From: an uncultured Campylobacter sp.
Lineage (GTDB): Bacteria > Campylobacterota > Campylobacteria > Campylobacterales > Campylobacteraceae
Direction: 5' to 3'
DNA: 15,666 nucleotides
Assembly: GCF_938040115.1 (NCBI RefSeq)
Contig: NZ_CALHXD010000009.1
Span: forward strand, 1 to 15,666
Shown: piece by piece, positions 7,500-14,100 of the stretch
Layout of the letters: each line of letters starts with the position of its first letter
Numbering within the stretch: position 1 is the stretch's first letter
The notes under the pieces: generated by a model
Database searches by the model: none
The model's input: the letters and a program-made list of their open reading frames with translations, nothing else
Told to the model about the DNA's origin: nothing
Translations under genes and position numbers: made by a program

Positions 7500-8140
7500 G
7501 AGTTTTTAAAGGCATAAAAAAAGTAGCCAGCTATGCTGCTGTGGGCGGCTTTGGCGCGGTCGTGATAGCAGGGCTGGTTGGCTGCGGCAGCAACGATAAC
7601 GGAGGAGAAAGTAGCGCGCTAAACGAAGCGGCGCAAAAAACGGGAGCGTTCGTCATCATCGAGGAGACTGCGCCGGGAAAATATAAAGTCCTAGAGGAGT
7701 ACCCAAGCAGCGAAACGCGCGTCGTGCTAAAGGATATCAACGGCACCGAGCGCGTGCTGAGCAAAGAGGAGATGGACAAGCTAATCGCCGAGGAAAACGC
7801 TAAAATCGACGCCGGAACGTCGAATTTAACCGGCTCAAACACTCAAAACGCGCAACTTTCAAGCGGCGGTATGAGCCTTGGCGAGACGCTTCTAGCCTCG
7901 GCTGCGGGCGCGATCATCGGTAGCTGGATCGGCAACAAGCTATTTAACAACCCGGGCTATCAGTCGCAGCGCCAAAGCGCGTATAAAAACCCAAGCGCGT
8001 ATTCAAGGAGCGTCGATAGCTTTAACAAAGCCAAAGCCACGAGCTCGGCAGGTAAGCCTAGCGGCGGAAAAAGCGGATTTTTCGGCGGATCAAGTAGCTC
8101 AAGCTCGAGCTCAAGTTCAAGTTCAAGTTTTGGAGGTTAA
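7496..8140 (+). CDS. UPF0323-type lipoprotein (Cj0371-like) with poly-Ser tail and C-terminal Gly-Gly
   Basis: Probable cell-envelope lipoprotein of unknown molecular function. It has 214 residues. A long N-terminal hydrophobic signal ends in lipobox LVGC (Cys30). A soluble acidic part (about 40-110) follows, then a hydrophobic glycine zipper with Gly138, Gly142 and Gly146 exactly four apart (AAGAIIGSWIGNKLF), likely membrane-inserting. A Tyr/Ser/Lys stretch leads to 13 consecutive serines (199-211) and a final FGG. AAAGGAG lies 11 bases before the ATG, which overlaps the preceding gene by four bases; the ATP-grasp gene starts two bases after this stop. In C. jejuni the corresponding gene is Cj0371, reported to affect virulence and motility-related traits (from memory). 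The layout (lipobox, Gly-rich hydrophobic hairpin, Ser/Gly tail, ATP-grasp partner) resembles E. coli YgiB-YgiC. Confidence 0.88.
   Translation: MRVFKGIKKVASYAAVGGFGAVVIAGLVGCGSNDNGGESSALNEAAQKTGAFVIIEETAPGKYKVLEEYPSSETRVVLKDINGTERVLSKEEMDKLIAEENAKIDAGTSNLTGSNTQNAQLSSGGMSLGETLLASAAGAIIGSWIGNKLFNNPGYQSQRQSAYKNPSAYSRSVDSFNKAKATSSAGKPSGGKSGFFGGSSSSSSSSSSSSSFGG
8090..8128 (+). repeat. Hexanucleotide tandem repeat encoding poly-serine
   Basis: Thirteen serine codons in a row, mostly alternating TCA with AGT or AGC, so the DNA is an imperfect TCAAGY hexamer repeat; the last three units are identical. Because the unit is six bases, slippage would change tail length in Ser-Ser steps and keep the frame. 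Confidence 0.9.
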
Positions 8141-8142
8141 TC

Positions 8143-9321
8143 ATGATAAATTTAAAAAAAATCAGCCCGCTAAATAACGAATTTTTAAGCGAAATCGGCT
8201 TTACGTGGCATACGGATCCAGACGGCAGCGACTACGTAGCAGACGAGCTAGTAGAGGTGAGCGAGGCGCAGGCCGAGGCCTACTATAATGCCGCAAACGA
8301 GCTATACGATATGTTCGTCGCAGCCGCCCAACACGTCATCGACAACAACCTCTACCACGAGGTCGGCATCCCGTTTAACCTCGTGGATCTTGTGCGCGAA
8401 AGCTGGGAAAACGACGTGCACTGGCACCTCTACGGTAGATTTGATTTAGCCGGCGGGCTGGATGGCAAGCCGATAAAACTGATCGAATTTAACGCCGACA
8501 CTCCGACGGCCGTGTTTGAGACGGCGATCATCCAGTGGGCGGCGCTCAAATTTAACCGCATGGACGAGAGCGCGCAGTTTAACGACCTTTATGACGCGCT
8601 AAAACAAAATTTCAAACGCCTAGTGACGCTAGATGAGGAGACGGAGAGCTTTAACGAGCACTATGAGGGCTGGAAAATTTTATTTAGCTCTGTGGCTGGC
8701 AGCAGCGAGGATGAGCAGACCGTGAAGCTACTGCAGTACATCGCCGAGGAGGCGGGCTTTCACACGGCGTTTGCTTACGCCCACGAGGTCGTATTTAACG
8801 ACGAGGAGGGCGTGTTTTTTGACGGCGAAAACTACGAGTATTGGTTTAAGCTCGTGCCGTGGGAGGACATCGCCGTAGAGGAAGGCGAGCTAGCCATCAT
8901 CCTAAAAAACATCGTCCAAAATCAAAAAGCCATCATCCTAAATCCCGCATACACGCTGCTTTTCCAAAGCAAAGGCATCTTGAAAATTTTATGGGACCTA
9001 TATCCGAATCACCCGCTCTTGCTGCAAGCTAGCGACAAGCCGATCGCGGGCAAAAAATGCGTGAAAAAGCCGGTTTTCGGCCGAGAGGGCGCAAACGTGA
9101 GCGTGATTGAGGCCGACGGCAGCATTAGCTCGCAAAACGGCGGCGACTACGGTCAAAATCGCGCGATCTATCAGGAATTTTACGAATTTAACAAAGACGC
9201 CGCCAATAATAGCTACCAAGCGGGCGTGTTTTTCGCCTACGAGGCGTGCGCGCTGGGATATCGCAGGGGCGGCGAAATTTTAGATAACTACTCCAAATTT
9301 GTGGGGCATTTTATCAAATAA
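8143..9321 (+). CDS. Glutathionylspermidine synthase-family ATP-grasp amide ligase (Cj0372/YgiC-like)
   Basis: The protein has 392 residues, close to stand-alone YgiC/YjfC proteins (about 386). It matches only the C-terminal synthetase half of E. coli GspS; the amidase half is absent. Visible family motifs are YGRFDLA (Arg99, Asp101), LIEFNADTPTAVFETA (Glu115, Asn117), which supply metal- and substrate-binding residues in GspS, and KKPVFGREGANVSVI (Lys308/309 to about 321), the ATP-grasp lysine and loop. The expected chemistry is ATP-dependent acyl-phosphate formation followed by amide bond formation. The true substrate is unknown; stand-alone family members have generally not been shown to make glutathionylspermidine. 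The ribosome site GGAGG (8132-8136) lies inside the last codons of the lipoprotein gene, two bases separate the genes, and the two are very likely co-translated. Confidence 0.9.
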   Translation: MINLKKISPLNNEFLSEIGFTWHTDPDGSDYVADELVEVSEAQAEAYYNAANELYDMFVAAAQHVIDNNLYHEVGIPFNLVDLVRESWENDVHWHLYGRFDLAGGLDGKPIKLIEFNADTPTAVFETAIIQWAALKFNRMDESAQFNDLYDALKQNFKRLVTLDEETESFNEHYEGWKILFSSVAGSSEDEQTVKLLQYIAEEAGFHTAFAYAHEVVFNDEEGVFFDGENYEYWFKLVPWEDIAVEEGELAIILKNIVQNQKAIILNPAYTLLFQSKGILKILWDLYPNHPLLLQASDKPIAGKKCVKKPVFGREGANVSVIEADGSISSQNGGDYGQNRAIYQEFYEFNKDAANNSYQAGVFFAYEACALGYRRGGEILDNYSKFVGHFIK

Positions 9322-9330
9322 GGACGCAAA

Positions 9331-10260
9331 ATGAAAATAGTATGCCTCGATGCCGCGACGCTTGGAAGCGACGTAAATTTGGACATTTTTAAGCAGTTTG
9401 GAGAGTTTGTTAGCTTTGAGACGACCGCCGCAAACGAGCGCGTAGAGCGACTAAAAGGCGCGGATGTCGTCATCACGAACAAAGTCGTCATCGACAAAGC
9501 CGTGATGGACGCGTCAAATTTAAAGCTGATCTGCATCAGCGCGACAGGCATGAACAACGTCGATCTCGCGCACGCCGCAGCAAAAGGCATCGCGGTAAAA
9601 AACGTCGCGGGCTACTCGACGGCCAGCGTCGTGCAGCATACGTTTGCTTGCCTTTTTGCGCTGACTAATCGCATCAAATTTTACGATAACTACGCGCAAA
9701 GCGGCGAGTGGGCAAAGAGCGAAATTTTTACGAATCTAGACCGTAGTATCGGCGAGATCGCGGGCAAGAGCTTTGGCGTCATCGGCCTTGGCGAGATCGG
9801 AAGAGGCGTGGCGCGCATCGCGGCGGCATTTGGTGCGAATGTGAGCTACTACTCCACTAGCGGCGTAAACGCAAACGCCGAGTTTAAAAGGCTAAATTTA
9901 GACGAGCTTCTAAGCGGCTGCGACATCGTGAGTATCCACGCTGGGCTAAATGAAAAAACGCGAAATTTGATCGGCGAGCGGGAGCTAAATTTGATGAAAG
10001 AGGGTGCCTTGCTCATGAACTTCGGACGTGGCGGCATCGTGGATGAAAACGCCGTAGCTCGCGCGATAGATGGGCGAAACCTGCGATTTGCCTCGGATGT
10101 GCTAGAGACCGAACCCATGCGCGCAGATCATCCGCTGCTTCGTATCAAAAACAAGGAAAATTTGATACTCACTCCGCACGTAGCGTGGGCGAGTTTTGAG
10201 GCTAGAGAGCGGCTCGTAGCGATGATCGCGGAAAATATAAAAGAATTTTTGAAAGGATAA
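9331..10260 (+). CDS. D-2-hydroxyacid dehydrogenase (NAD-dependent)
   Basis: A cytosolic NAD(P)-dependent dehydrogenase of the D-isomer 2-hydroxyacid family (glycerate / hydroxypyruvate / D-lactate type), 309 residues. The Rossmann motif is SFGVIGLGEIGRGVARIAA. The catalytic trio is complete: Arg233 in FGRGGIVDE, Glu261 in VLETEP and His283 in LTPHVAWAS. The TPHVAWAS form is typical of the glycerate/hydroxypyruvate branch, but the substrate cannot be fixed from sequence. AAGGA lies seven bases before the ATG, and nine bases separate it from the ATP-grasp gene. C. jejuni has the equivalent gene Cj0373 in the same place. Confidence 0.93.
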   Translation: MKIVCLDAATLGSDVNLDIFKQFGEFVSFETTAANERVERLKGADVVITNKVVIDKAVMDASNLKLICISATGMNNVDLAHAAAKGIAVKNVAGYSTASVVQHTFACLFALTNRIKFYDNYAQSGEWAKSEIFTNLDRSIGEIAGKSFGVIGLGEIGRGVARIAAAFGANVSYYSTSGVNANAEFKRLNLDELLSGCDIVSIHAGLNEKTRNLIGERELNLMKEGALLMNFGRGGIVDENAVARAIDGRNLRFASDVLETEPMRADHPLLRIKNKENLILTPHVAWASFEARERLVAMIAENIKEFLKG

Positions 10261-10262
10261 AA

Positions 10263-10760
10263 ATGGCAACTGAGCATAGTTTTGATATAAGCGCGGCGGT
10301 CGATATGATGGAGGTCAAAAATGCGCTGGAGACGGCGAAAAAAGAGATCGCAGCGAGATATGATTTCAAGGGGCTTGCGGCTGAAGTGGAGCTAAACGAA
10401 AAGGAAAAAATCATCACGCTTCTTAGCTCTAGCGACAACAAAATCGACGCGCTAAAAGACATCGTCATCTCAAAGCTCATCAAGCGAAACATCCCGCCCG
10501 TAGCCGTCACCGAGAGCAAACGCGAGAGCGCTAGCGGTGGAAATATCAAGGCGACGCTAAAGCTAAACGACACCCTAGATAGCGAAAACGCGAAGAAAAT
10601 CACCAAAGCGATCAAAGACGCAAAGCTAAAAGTAACTGCGGCGATCCGAGGCGAAGAGGTGCGCGTAAGCGGCAAAAGCATCGATGATCTGCAGGAGTGC
10701 ATAAGACTCGTGAAGGGGCTAAATTTGGAGCTACCGATTAGTTTTAAAAATTTGAAGTAA
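10263..10760 (+). CDS. YajQ-family nucleotide-binding protein (UPF0234, Cj0374-like)
   Basis: The protein has 165 residues, normal for the family. The start MATEHSFDISAAVDMMEVKN, the central block LKDIVISKLIKRNI and the ending IRGEEVRVSGKSIDDLQ followed by LPISFKNLK are characteristic. The fold is two RNP-like domains. Members bind nucleotides, and the Xanthomonas protein is reported to bind cyclic di-GMP together with a transcription factor; whether that holds in Campylobacter is unknown. AAAGGA precedes the ATG, which follows the dehydrogenase stop by two bases, so it is the next gene of the same operon-like run. Confidence 0.93.
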   Translation: MATEHSFDISAAVDMMEVKNALETAKKEIAARYDFKGLAAEVELNEKEKIITLLSSSDNKIDALKDIVISKLIKRNIPPVAVTESKRESASGGNIKATLKLNDTLDSENAKKITKAIKDAKLKVTAAIRGEEVRVSGKSIDDLQECIRLVKGLNLELPISFKNLK

Positions 10761-10765
10761 ATTTA

Positions 10766-11707
10766 ATGGATAATTTTAAAAAGTTAATCCAAGAAAAAAA
10801 TAGCGCCATAAAGGAGTACGGCGATTTTATCAAAACGCTTAAAAATAAAGAGTGCGACAAGGATGTCTTGGGACTAATCGGTCTGTTAAAAGATAGACTG
10901 GCTAAATTTGAAAACCTTAGCTGCGATAACTATTCGCAAACGGCTGCGGATATAGACGAGCTAAACGACAGAATTTATCGCCAGGTAAATTTGCTTGCGA
11001 ATTTGGATAAATTAAGCCGCGATTCGGACGTTTATAAAAAATACAACGAAGTATATAATCAAAAGCGTATCAAGCTTTTCGTCTCGGAGCAAATTCGCCG
11101 CGTGAAAAAATACTATCAGGTTCTAATCGCGTTTTTGGGGCTGATTCCGTTTATAATATATTTTATCTTTTGGCAAAATATCGGATTTTTCTCGGTAGCC
11201 GGTAGCGAAAGCATCTTTTCGTTACTTAGCGCGCTAGCGATATCGGGTTTTGGTTTATTTATTATTTTATATATATTTCCCGCTTTGCATTTAGTTTTGA
11301 TCGTTTCTGACGATGGCGACGAAAAAAACGAAAAGCCTTTTTACGCGATTTATCTGATGGCCACGCTTGTGGGTATAGCATTTATAGGCGCCGGATATTT
11401 TTTCCCGGCTGCGGCAGATTTAAACTATTATTTTGCGGCGTTTATAGCGCCGATAGTCGTATCTTGCCTACTTTGCAGCTTTAAAAACGGTAAATTCGAC
11501 ATTCCTCTTTTGCTTTTTATGATATCGCACGGATTTTTATCCTTTGCGACTCCGTTTATGGTGGCTCTGTTTGCCTACGTCCGCGTAAGCGAGGATGGGT
11601 TTACTACCGCTTTTTTAGTGCTTTTTATGGCATTTTTTGCCGTTTTGTTTAGGGCGTTGATAACATCTAAGGATATAGATTATTTTAAGATAATTTTTGG
11701 TCTTTGA
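10766..11707 (+). CDS. Unrecognised membrane protein with N-terminal coiled coil; probably the first part of a gene split by a frameshift
   Basis: I do not recognise this protein of 313 residues. Residues 1-115 are hydrophilic and helical (likely cytoplasmic coiled coil), ending with the basic RRVKKYY before the membrane. About six hydrophobic helices follow, near 117-136, 150-180, 191-213, 221-238, 246-270 and 280-298. The ending RALITSKDIDYFKIIFGL begins another hydrophobic run that the stop codon cuts short. There is no clear ribosome site (GAAG only), and the ATG lies five bases after the yajQ stop. The next frame overlaps by four bases and continues the hydrophobic run: one extra T in the T5 at 11694-11698 would give IIFWSLIIINLVIVAVMSG, a full seventh helix. 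Base composition and codon use look like the neighbours, with more Phe and Ile as expected of a membrane protein. Confidence 0.75.
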   Translation: MDNFKKLIQEKNSAIKEYGDFIKTLKNKECDKDVLGLIGLLKDRLAKFENLSCDNYSQTAADIDELNDRIYRQVNLLANLDKLSRDSDVYKKYNEVYNQKRIKLFVSEQIRRVKKYYQVLIAFLGLIPFIIYFIFWQNIGFFSVAGSESIFSLLSALAISGFGLFIILYIFPALHLVLIVSDDGDEKNEKPFYAIYLMATLVGIAFIGAGYFFPAAADLNYYFAAFIAPIVVSCLLCSFKNGKFDIPLLLFMISHGFLSFATPFMVALFAYVRVSEDGFTTAFLVLFMAFFAVLFRALITSKDIDYFKIIFGL

Positions 11708-12300
11708 TAATCATAAATTTAGTCATCGTCGCGGTTATGAGCGGTAAAATCGTCCAAGTAGCCGATCTGGGAAATATAAACTACAAAATGCTATCGCTCA
11801 AAAAAGACGCCTTAAATGCTTTGCCAAAAAGCGTTTGCCAAAATAATCAAAACGGCTGTATCGGCGCGGGAGCGAAGGACGGCTGCTACGCAAAACAAAA
11901 GGCGCAAATCGTCTCGTACAATAAACAAAAGGCCGAGCTAGCCGTAAAAGACGGCAACGAGACGTATATTTTTAGCGGAGTAAACGACGAGATAAAATTT
12001 ATAGACGCTAACGGCAAAGATATAGGCGTTGCGTCTAGCGATGAGGTCGTTTTTGAAAACTCGGTTTTAACGTACGATAAAAACGGCAATCGTAGCGGCC
12101 CGCTCAAGGCAAGCGCGATAAATCTCTCTCCCGTCTGCAAAACGTACGCTTGGAAGCGAGACGACTCCGTAGAGCTCTACAACGTCAAAGTCCTATCGGC
12201 TCTGGGTAAATTTTACTATCTGCAGACTAAAAGCGGCGAGAAATTCGAGCTGGACTCAAGCCTGATAATCTCAAAGCAAAAGGCGGGCGATATGCGCTAA
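11704..12300 (+). CDS. Unrecognised protein with short N-terminal hydrophobic segment and Cys-containing soluble domain; probably the second part of the split gene
   Basis: The frame is 198 codons if it begins at the TTG at 11704, whose bases overlap the preceding TGA stop (TTGA). There is no convincing ribosome site before the TTG or before the in-frame ATG at 11737. The hydrophobic start (IIINLVIVAVMSG) has only about 13 residues, short for an independent helix and without the basic residues of a signal peptide. The rest is soluble and likely periplasmic: Cys45, Cys52 and Cys61 in a cluster, Cys145 later, and a beta-rich ending (YNVKVLSALGKFYYLQTKSG). Upstream, the frame is open only back to 11689, so fusion with the previous frame would have to occur in 11689-11707. 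It could be a separate coupled gene, but a single interrupted or frameshifted gene fits better. Confidence 0.65.
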   Translation: MIIINLVIVAVMSGKIVQVADLGNINYKMLSLKKDALNALPKSVCQNNQNGCIGAGAKDGCYAKQKAQIVSYNKQKAELAVKDGNETYIFSGVNDEIKFIDANGKDIGVASSDEVVFENSVLTYDKNGNRSGPLKASAINLSPVCKTYAWKRDDSVELYNVKVLSALGKFYYLQTKSGEKFELDSSLIISKQKAGDMR

Positions 12301-12328
12301 ACTCGGTAAATAATATAAACCAGATATC

Positions 12329-12340
12329 TAGCCGCGGCTA
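12329..12340. repeat. 12-bp perfect palindrome after the split membrane gene
   Basis: TAGCCGCGGCTA is fully self-complementary and lies 29 bases after the stop of the preceding frame. It has no loop and no T tail, so it is not a typical terminator; it could be a protein-binding site. Confidence 0.6.
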
Positions 12341-12439
12341 CCCACAACCGCTATGCTAAATCCTAAGCAAGCTGTAACTTGGCGGCGAATTTTGCGCAAA
12401 GCAAACAAATATCAAGGATATGCAGGTAGATTTTTGCTT

Positions 12440-12508
12440 CAAAATACGGGCTGAAATTTTAAATTTTACGCCCTATTTTGATAAAACTTCGGCAAATTCA
12501 GCCCTTTT
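12440..12508 (+). promoter_or_regulatory. Possible leader RNA with two mutually exclusive hairpins before the radical SAM gene
   Basis: Hairpin A pairs CAAAATA-c-GGG (12440-12450) with CCCTATTTTG (12471-12480), with one bulged C. Hairpin B pairs GGGCTGAA (12448-12455) with TTCAGCCC (12497-12504) and is followed by TTTT. Both need the GGG at 12448-12450, so they cannot form together; B resembles a weak terminator and A an anti-terminator. Whether this stretch is transcribed is unknown. Confidence 0.35.
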
Positions 12509-12578
12509 CAAGGCGAGATTAATAAAATTTTAGATATCCTTACGAACATAAATTTGGATTTACGGGAGAAAATTAATT

Positions 12579-13943
12579 ATGGGTTTTAAGAATATTATAG
12601 AAAGATTTTCGATTAATTATGCCCATAATACCATGCAAAAATCTCTTTATAACGGCCTAAATATCGACATCTTAGATAAAAAATACGTAAAAACGCCGCG
12701 CGAAAATACAGAGTATATGCTTTACGCTCACGTGCCGTTTTGCCACACGTTTTGTCCGTATTGCTCGTTTCACAAGTATCATTACGAGCAGGAGCTTGCG
12801 AAAATTTACTTTGAAAATTTGCGTGAGGAGATGAGGCAGATAAAAGAGGCCGGCTTTGATTTTAGCTCGCTTTACGTGGGCGGCGGCACGACGCTGATTA
12901 ACGAACCCGAGCTTGAAAAGACGCTAAAACTCGCCAAAGATCTCTTTAGCATCGAAGATATCTCGGCCGAGAGCGATCCAAACCACATCTCGCCAGAAAG
13001 CCTCAGCCGTTTTGACGGGCTTATCGACCGCTTAAGCGTAGGCGTGCAAAGCTTTGATAACGAGACACTAAAAAGAGTCGGCAGATATGAGAAATTTGGC
13101 TCGGCTGAAGAGACAAAAAGAAAGCTCGAGCAGGCTCTGGGCAAGATCCCGGTCATCAGCCTGGATCTCATCTTTAACCTGCCAAATCAAACAAAAGAGC
13201 AGCTCATAAACGACATAAACGTCGCAAAATCGATCTCTCCGCAGCAGATCACTTTCTATCCACTCATGAAATCGGAGCTAACGAGAGAGAACATCGCTCG
13301 CTCGCTGGGCGTCTCAAACGTCGATAACGAGCGCGAATTTTACGAGATAATCGTGAGCAAATTTGCTAAAAGCGACTACAGACAAAGCAACGCTTGGGCA
13401 TTTTCAAATGAAAAAAGCGCAGACCTTCGCGACGAATACGTGGGCTCAAATTTAGAGTATGTTGGTGTGGGCAGCGGTGCTTTTAGCTTTCTTGACGGCG
13501 AGCTAGTTATAAACGCCTTTAACCTACTTGACTACGGCAGAAAGATCAAAGACAGGCAAAGCCCGGTCATCGCAAAATGCGCATTTAGCAAAAAAGAGAG
13601 ACTAAAATATACATTTTTAACAAGGCTTTTTGATGGTGCGGTCGATATCAAAGCCTACAACGAGCAAAATGACGCAAACATCAACAAAGATCTATTCGTC
13701 GAGCTTAGCTTGCTAAAGCTAGTGAATGCGATCTACGAAGAAAACGGCGTAATAAAGCCGACGTTTTTTGGCAAGTACATCTGCGTCGTGCTCATGCGTG
13801 ATTTCTACGCTGGCATGGACAAGGTGCGCGCGATATTTAAAAACGACGCGAAGATCAAACGCAGCAAAATTTTGCGCATAATGAGCGAAGACACCGAGCA
13901 AAAATTTGATCAAAACATCATTCAGCCGCGAGCCGCTATGTAA
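12579..13943 (+). CDS. HemN-like radical SAM protein (coproporphyrinogen III oxidase family)
   Basis: The protein has 454 residues. The radical SAM cluster motif is Cys55-x3-Cys59-x2-Cys62 in MLYAHVPFCHTFCPYCSF, and the glycine motif is YVGGGTTLINEP (from 99), where HemN/HemW usually have GGGTPT. SAESDPNHIS, RLSVGVQSFDNETLKRVGR and SLDLIFNLPNQT are typical of the HemN/HemW/HutW group. The C-terminal half has NLEYVGVGSGAFSFLDGEL but no HemW-type HNxxYW motif. It is therefore a paralogue: oxygen-independent coproporphyrinogen dehydrogenase, a heme-handling HemW/HutW-like enzyme, or something new. C. jejuni has a similar paralogue (Cj0363c, from memory) near cmeABC but on the other side. GGAG lies ten bases before the ATG. 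The true substrate is not predictable from sequence. Confidence 0.85.
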   Translation: MGFKNIIERFSINYAHNTMQKSLYNGLNIDILDKKYVKTPRENTEYMLYAHVPFCHTFCPYCSFHKYHYEQELAKIYFENLREEMRQIKEAGFDFSSLYVGGGTTLINEPELEKTLKLAKDLFSIEDISAESDPNHISPESLSRFDGLIDRLSVGVQSFDNETLKRVGRYEKFGSAEETKRKLEQALGKIPVISLDLIFNLPNQTKEQLINDINVAKSISPQQITFYPLMKSELTRENIARSLGVSNVDNEREFYEIIVSKFAKSDYRQSNAWAFSNEKSADLRDEYVGSNLEYVGVGSGAFSFLDGELVINAFNLLDYGRKIKDRQSPVIAKCAFSKKERLKYTFLTRLFDGAVDIKAYNEQNDANINKDLFVELSLLKLVNAIYEENGVIKPTFFGKYICVVLMRDFYAGMDKVRAIFKNDAKIKRSKILRIMSEDTEQKFDQNIIQPRAAM

Positions 13944-13971
13944 ATTTGACGCGATTTTGCCGTCAAATTTA
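13941..13971 (+). terminator. 11-bp perfect inverted repeat covering the radical SAM gene stop codon
   Basis: TAAATTTGACG (13941-13951) and CGTCAAATTTA (13961-13971) are perfect complements around a nine-base loop. The first arm begins with the TAA stop itself. It would form a hairpin at the 3' end, but only a short, interrupted T-rich stretch follows, so termination is likely weak; it may instead protect the transcript end. Confidence 0.45.
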
Positions 13972-14100
13972 TCTCTCCTGCGAACCGCTTTAAATTTATC
14001 GTGAAAATAACCCGCCACCCAAGCTTGTTTAAATTTAATTTATGCTAAATTTCGCCCCGAAAGCGACCTTGCGGGCGCAAATTTTACCAAAGGCGAAGCG

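Larger units (their letters stand above)
12301..12578 (+). other. Intergenic region with several inverted repeats
   Basis: No gene is supported in these 278 bases on either strand. The region contains a 12-bp palindrome (12329-12340), two overlapping hairpins (12440-12504), and a long-range pair AAGGATAT (12414-12421) / ATATCCTT (12534-12541) that would bracket the hairpins. TAAAAT at 12523-12528 is a possible -10 box for the downstream radical SAM gene. It could also be a decayed gene remnant. Confidence 0.5.

Noticed and set aside
11690..11700. Canonical -1 slippery heptamer for programmed frameshifting
   Set aside because: The sequence around ATA ATT TTT GGT does not fit X XXY YYZ in the zero frame, and no strong downstream structure was seen; a mutation or T-run variation is more likely.
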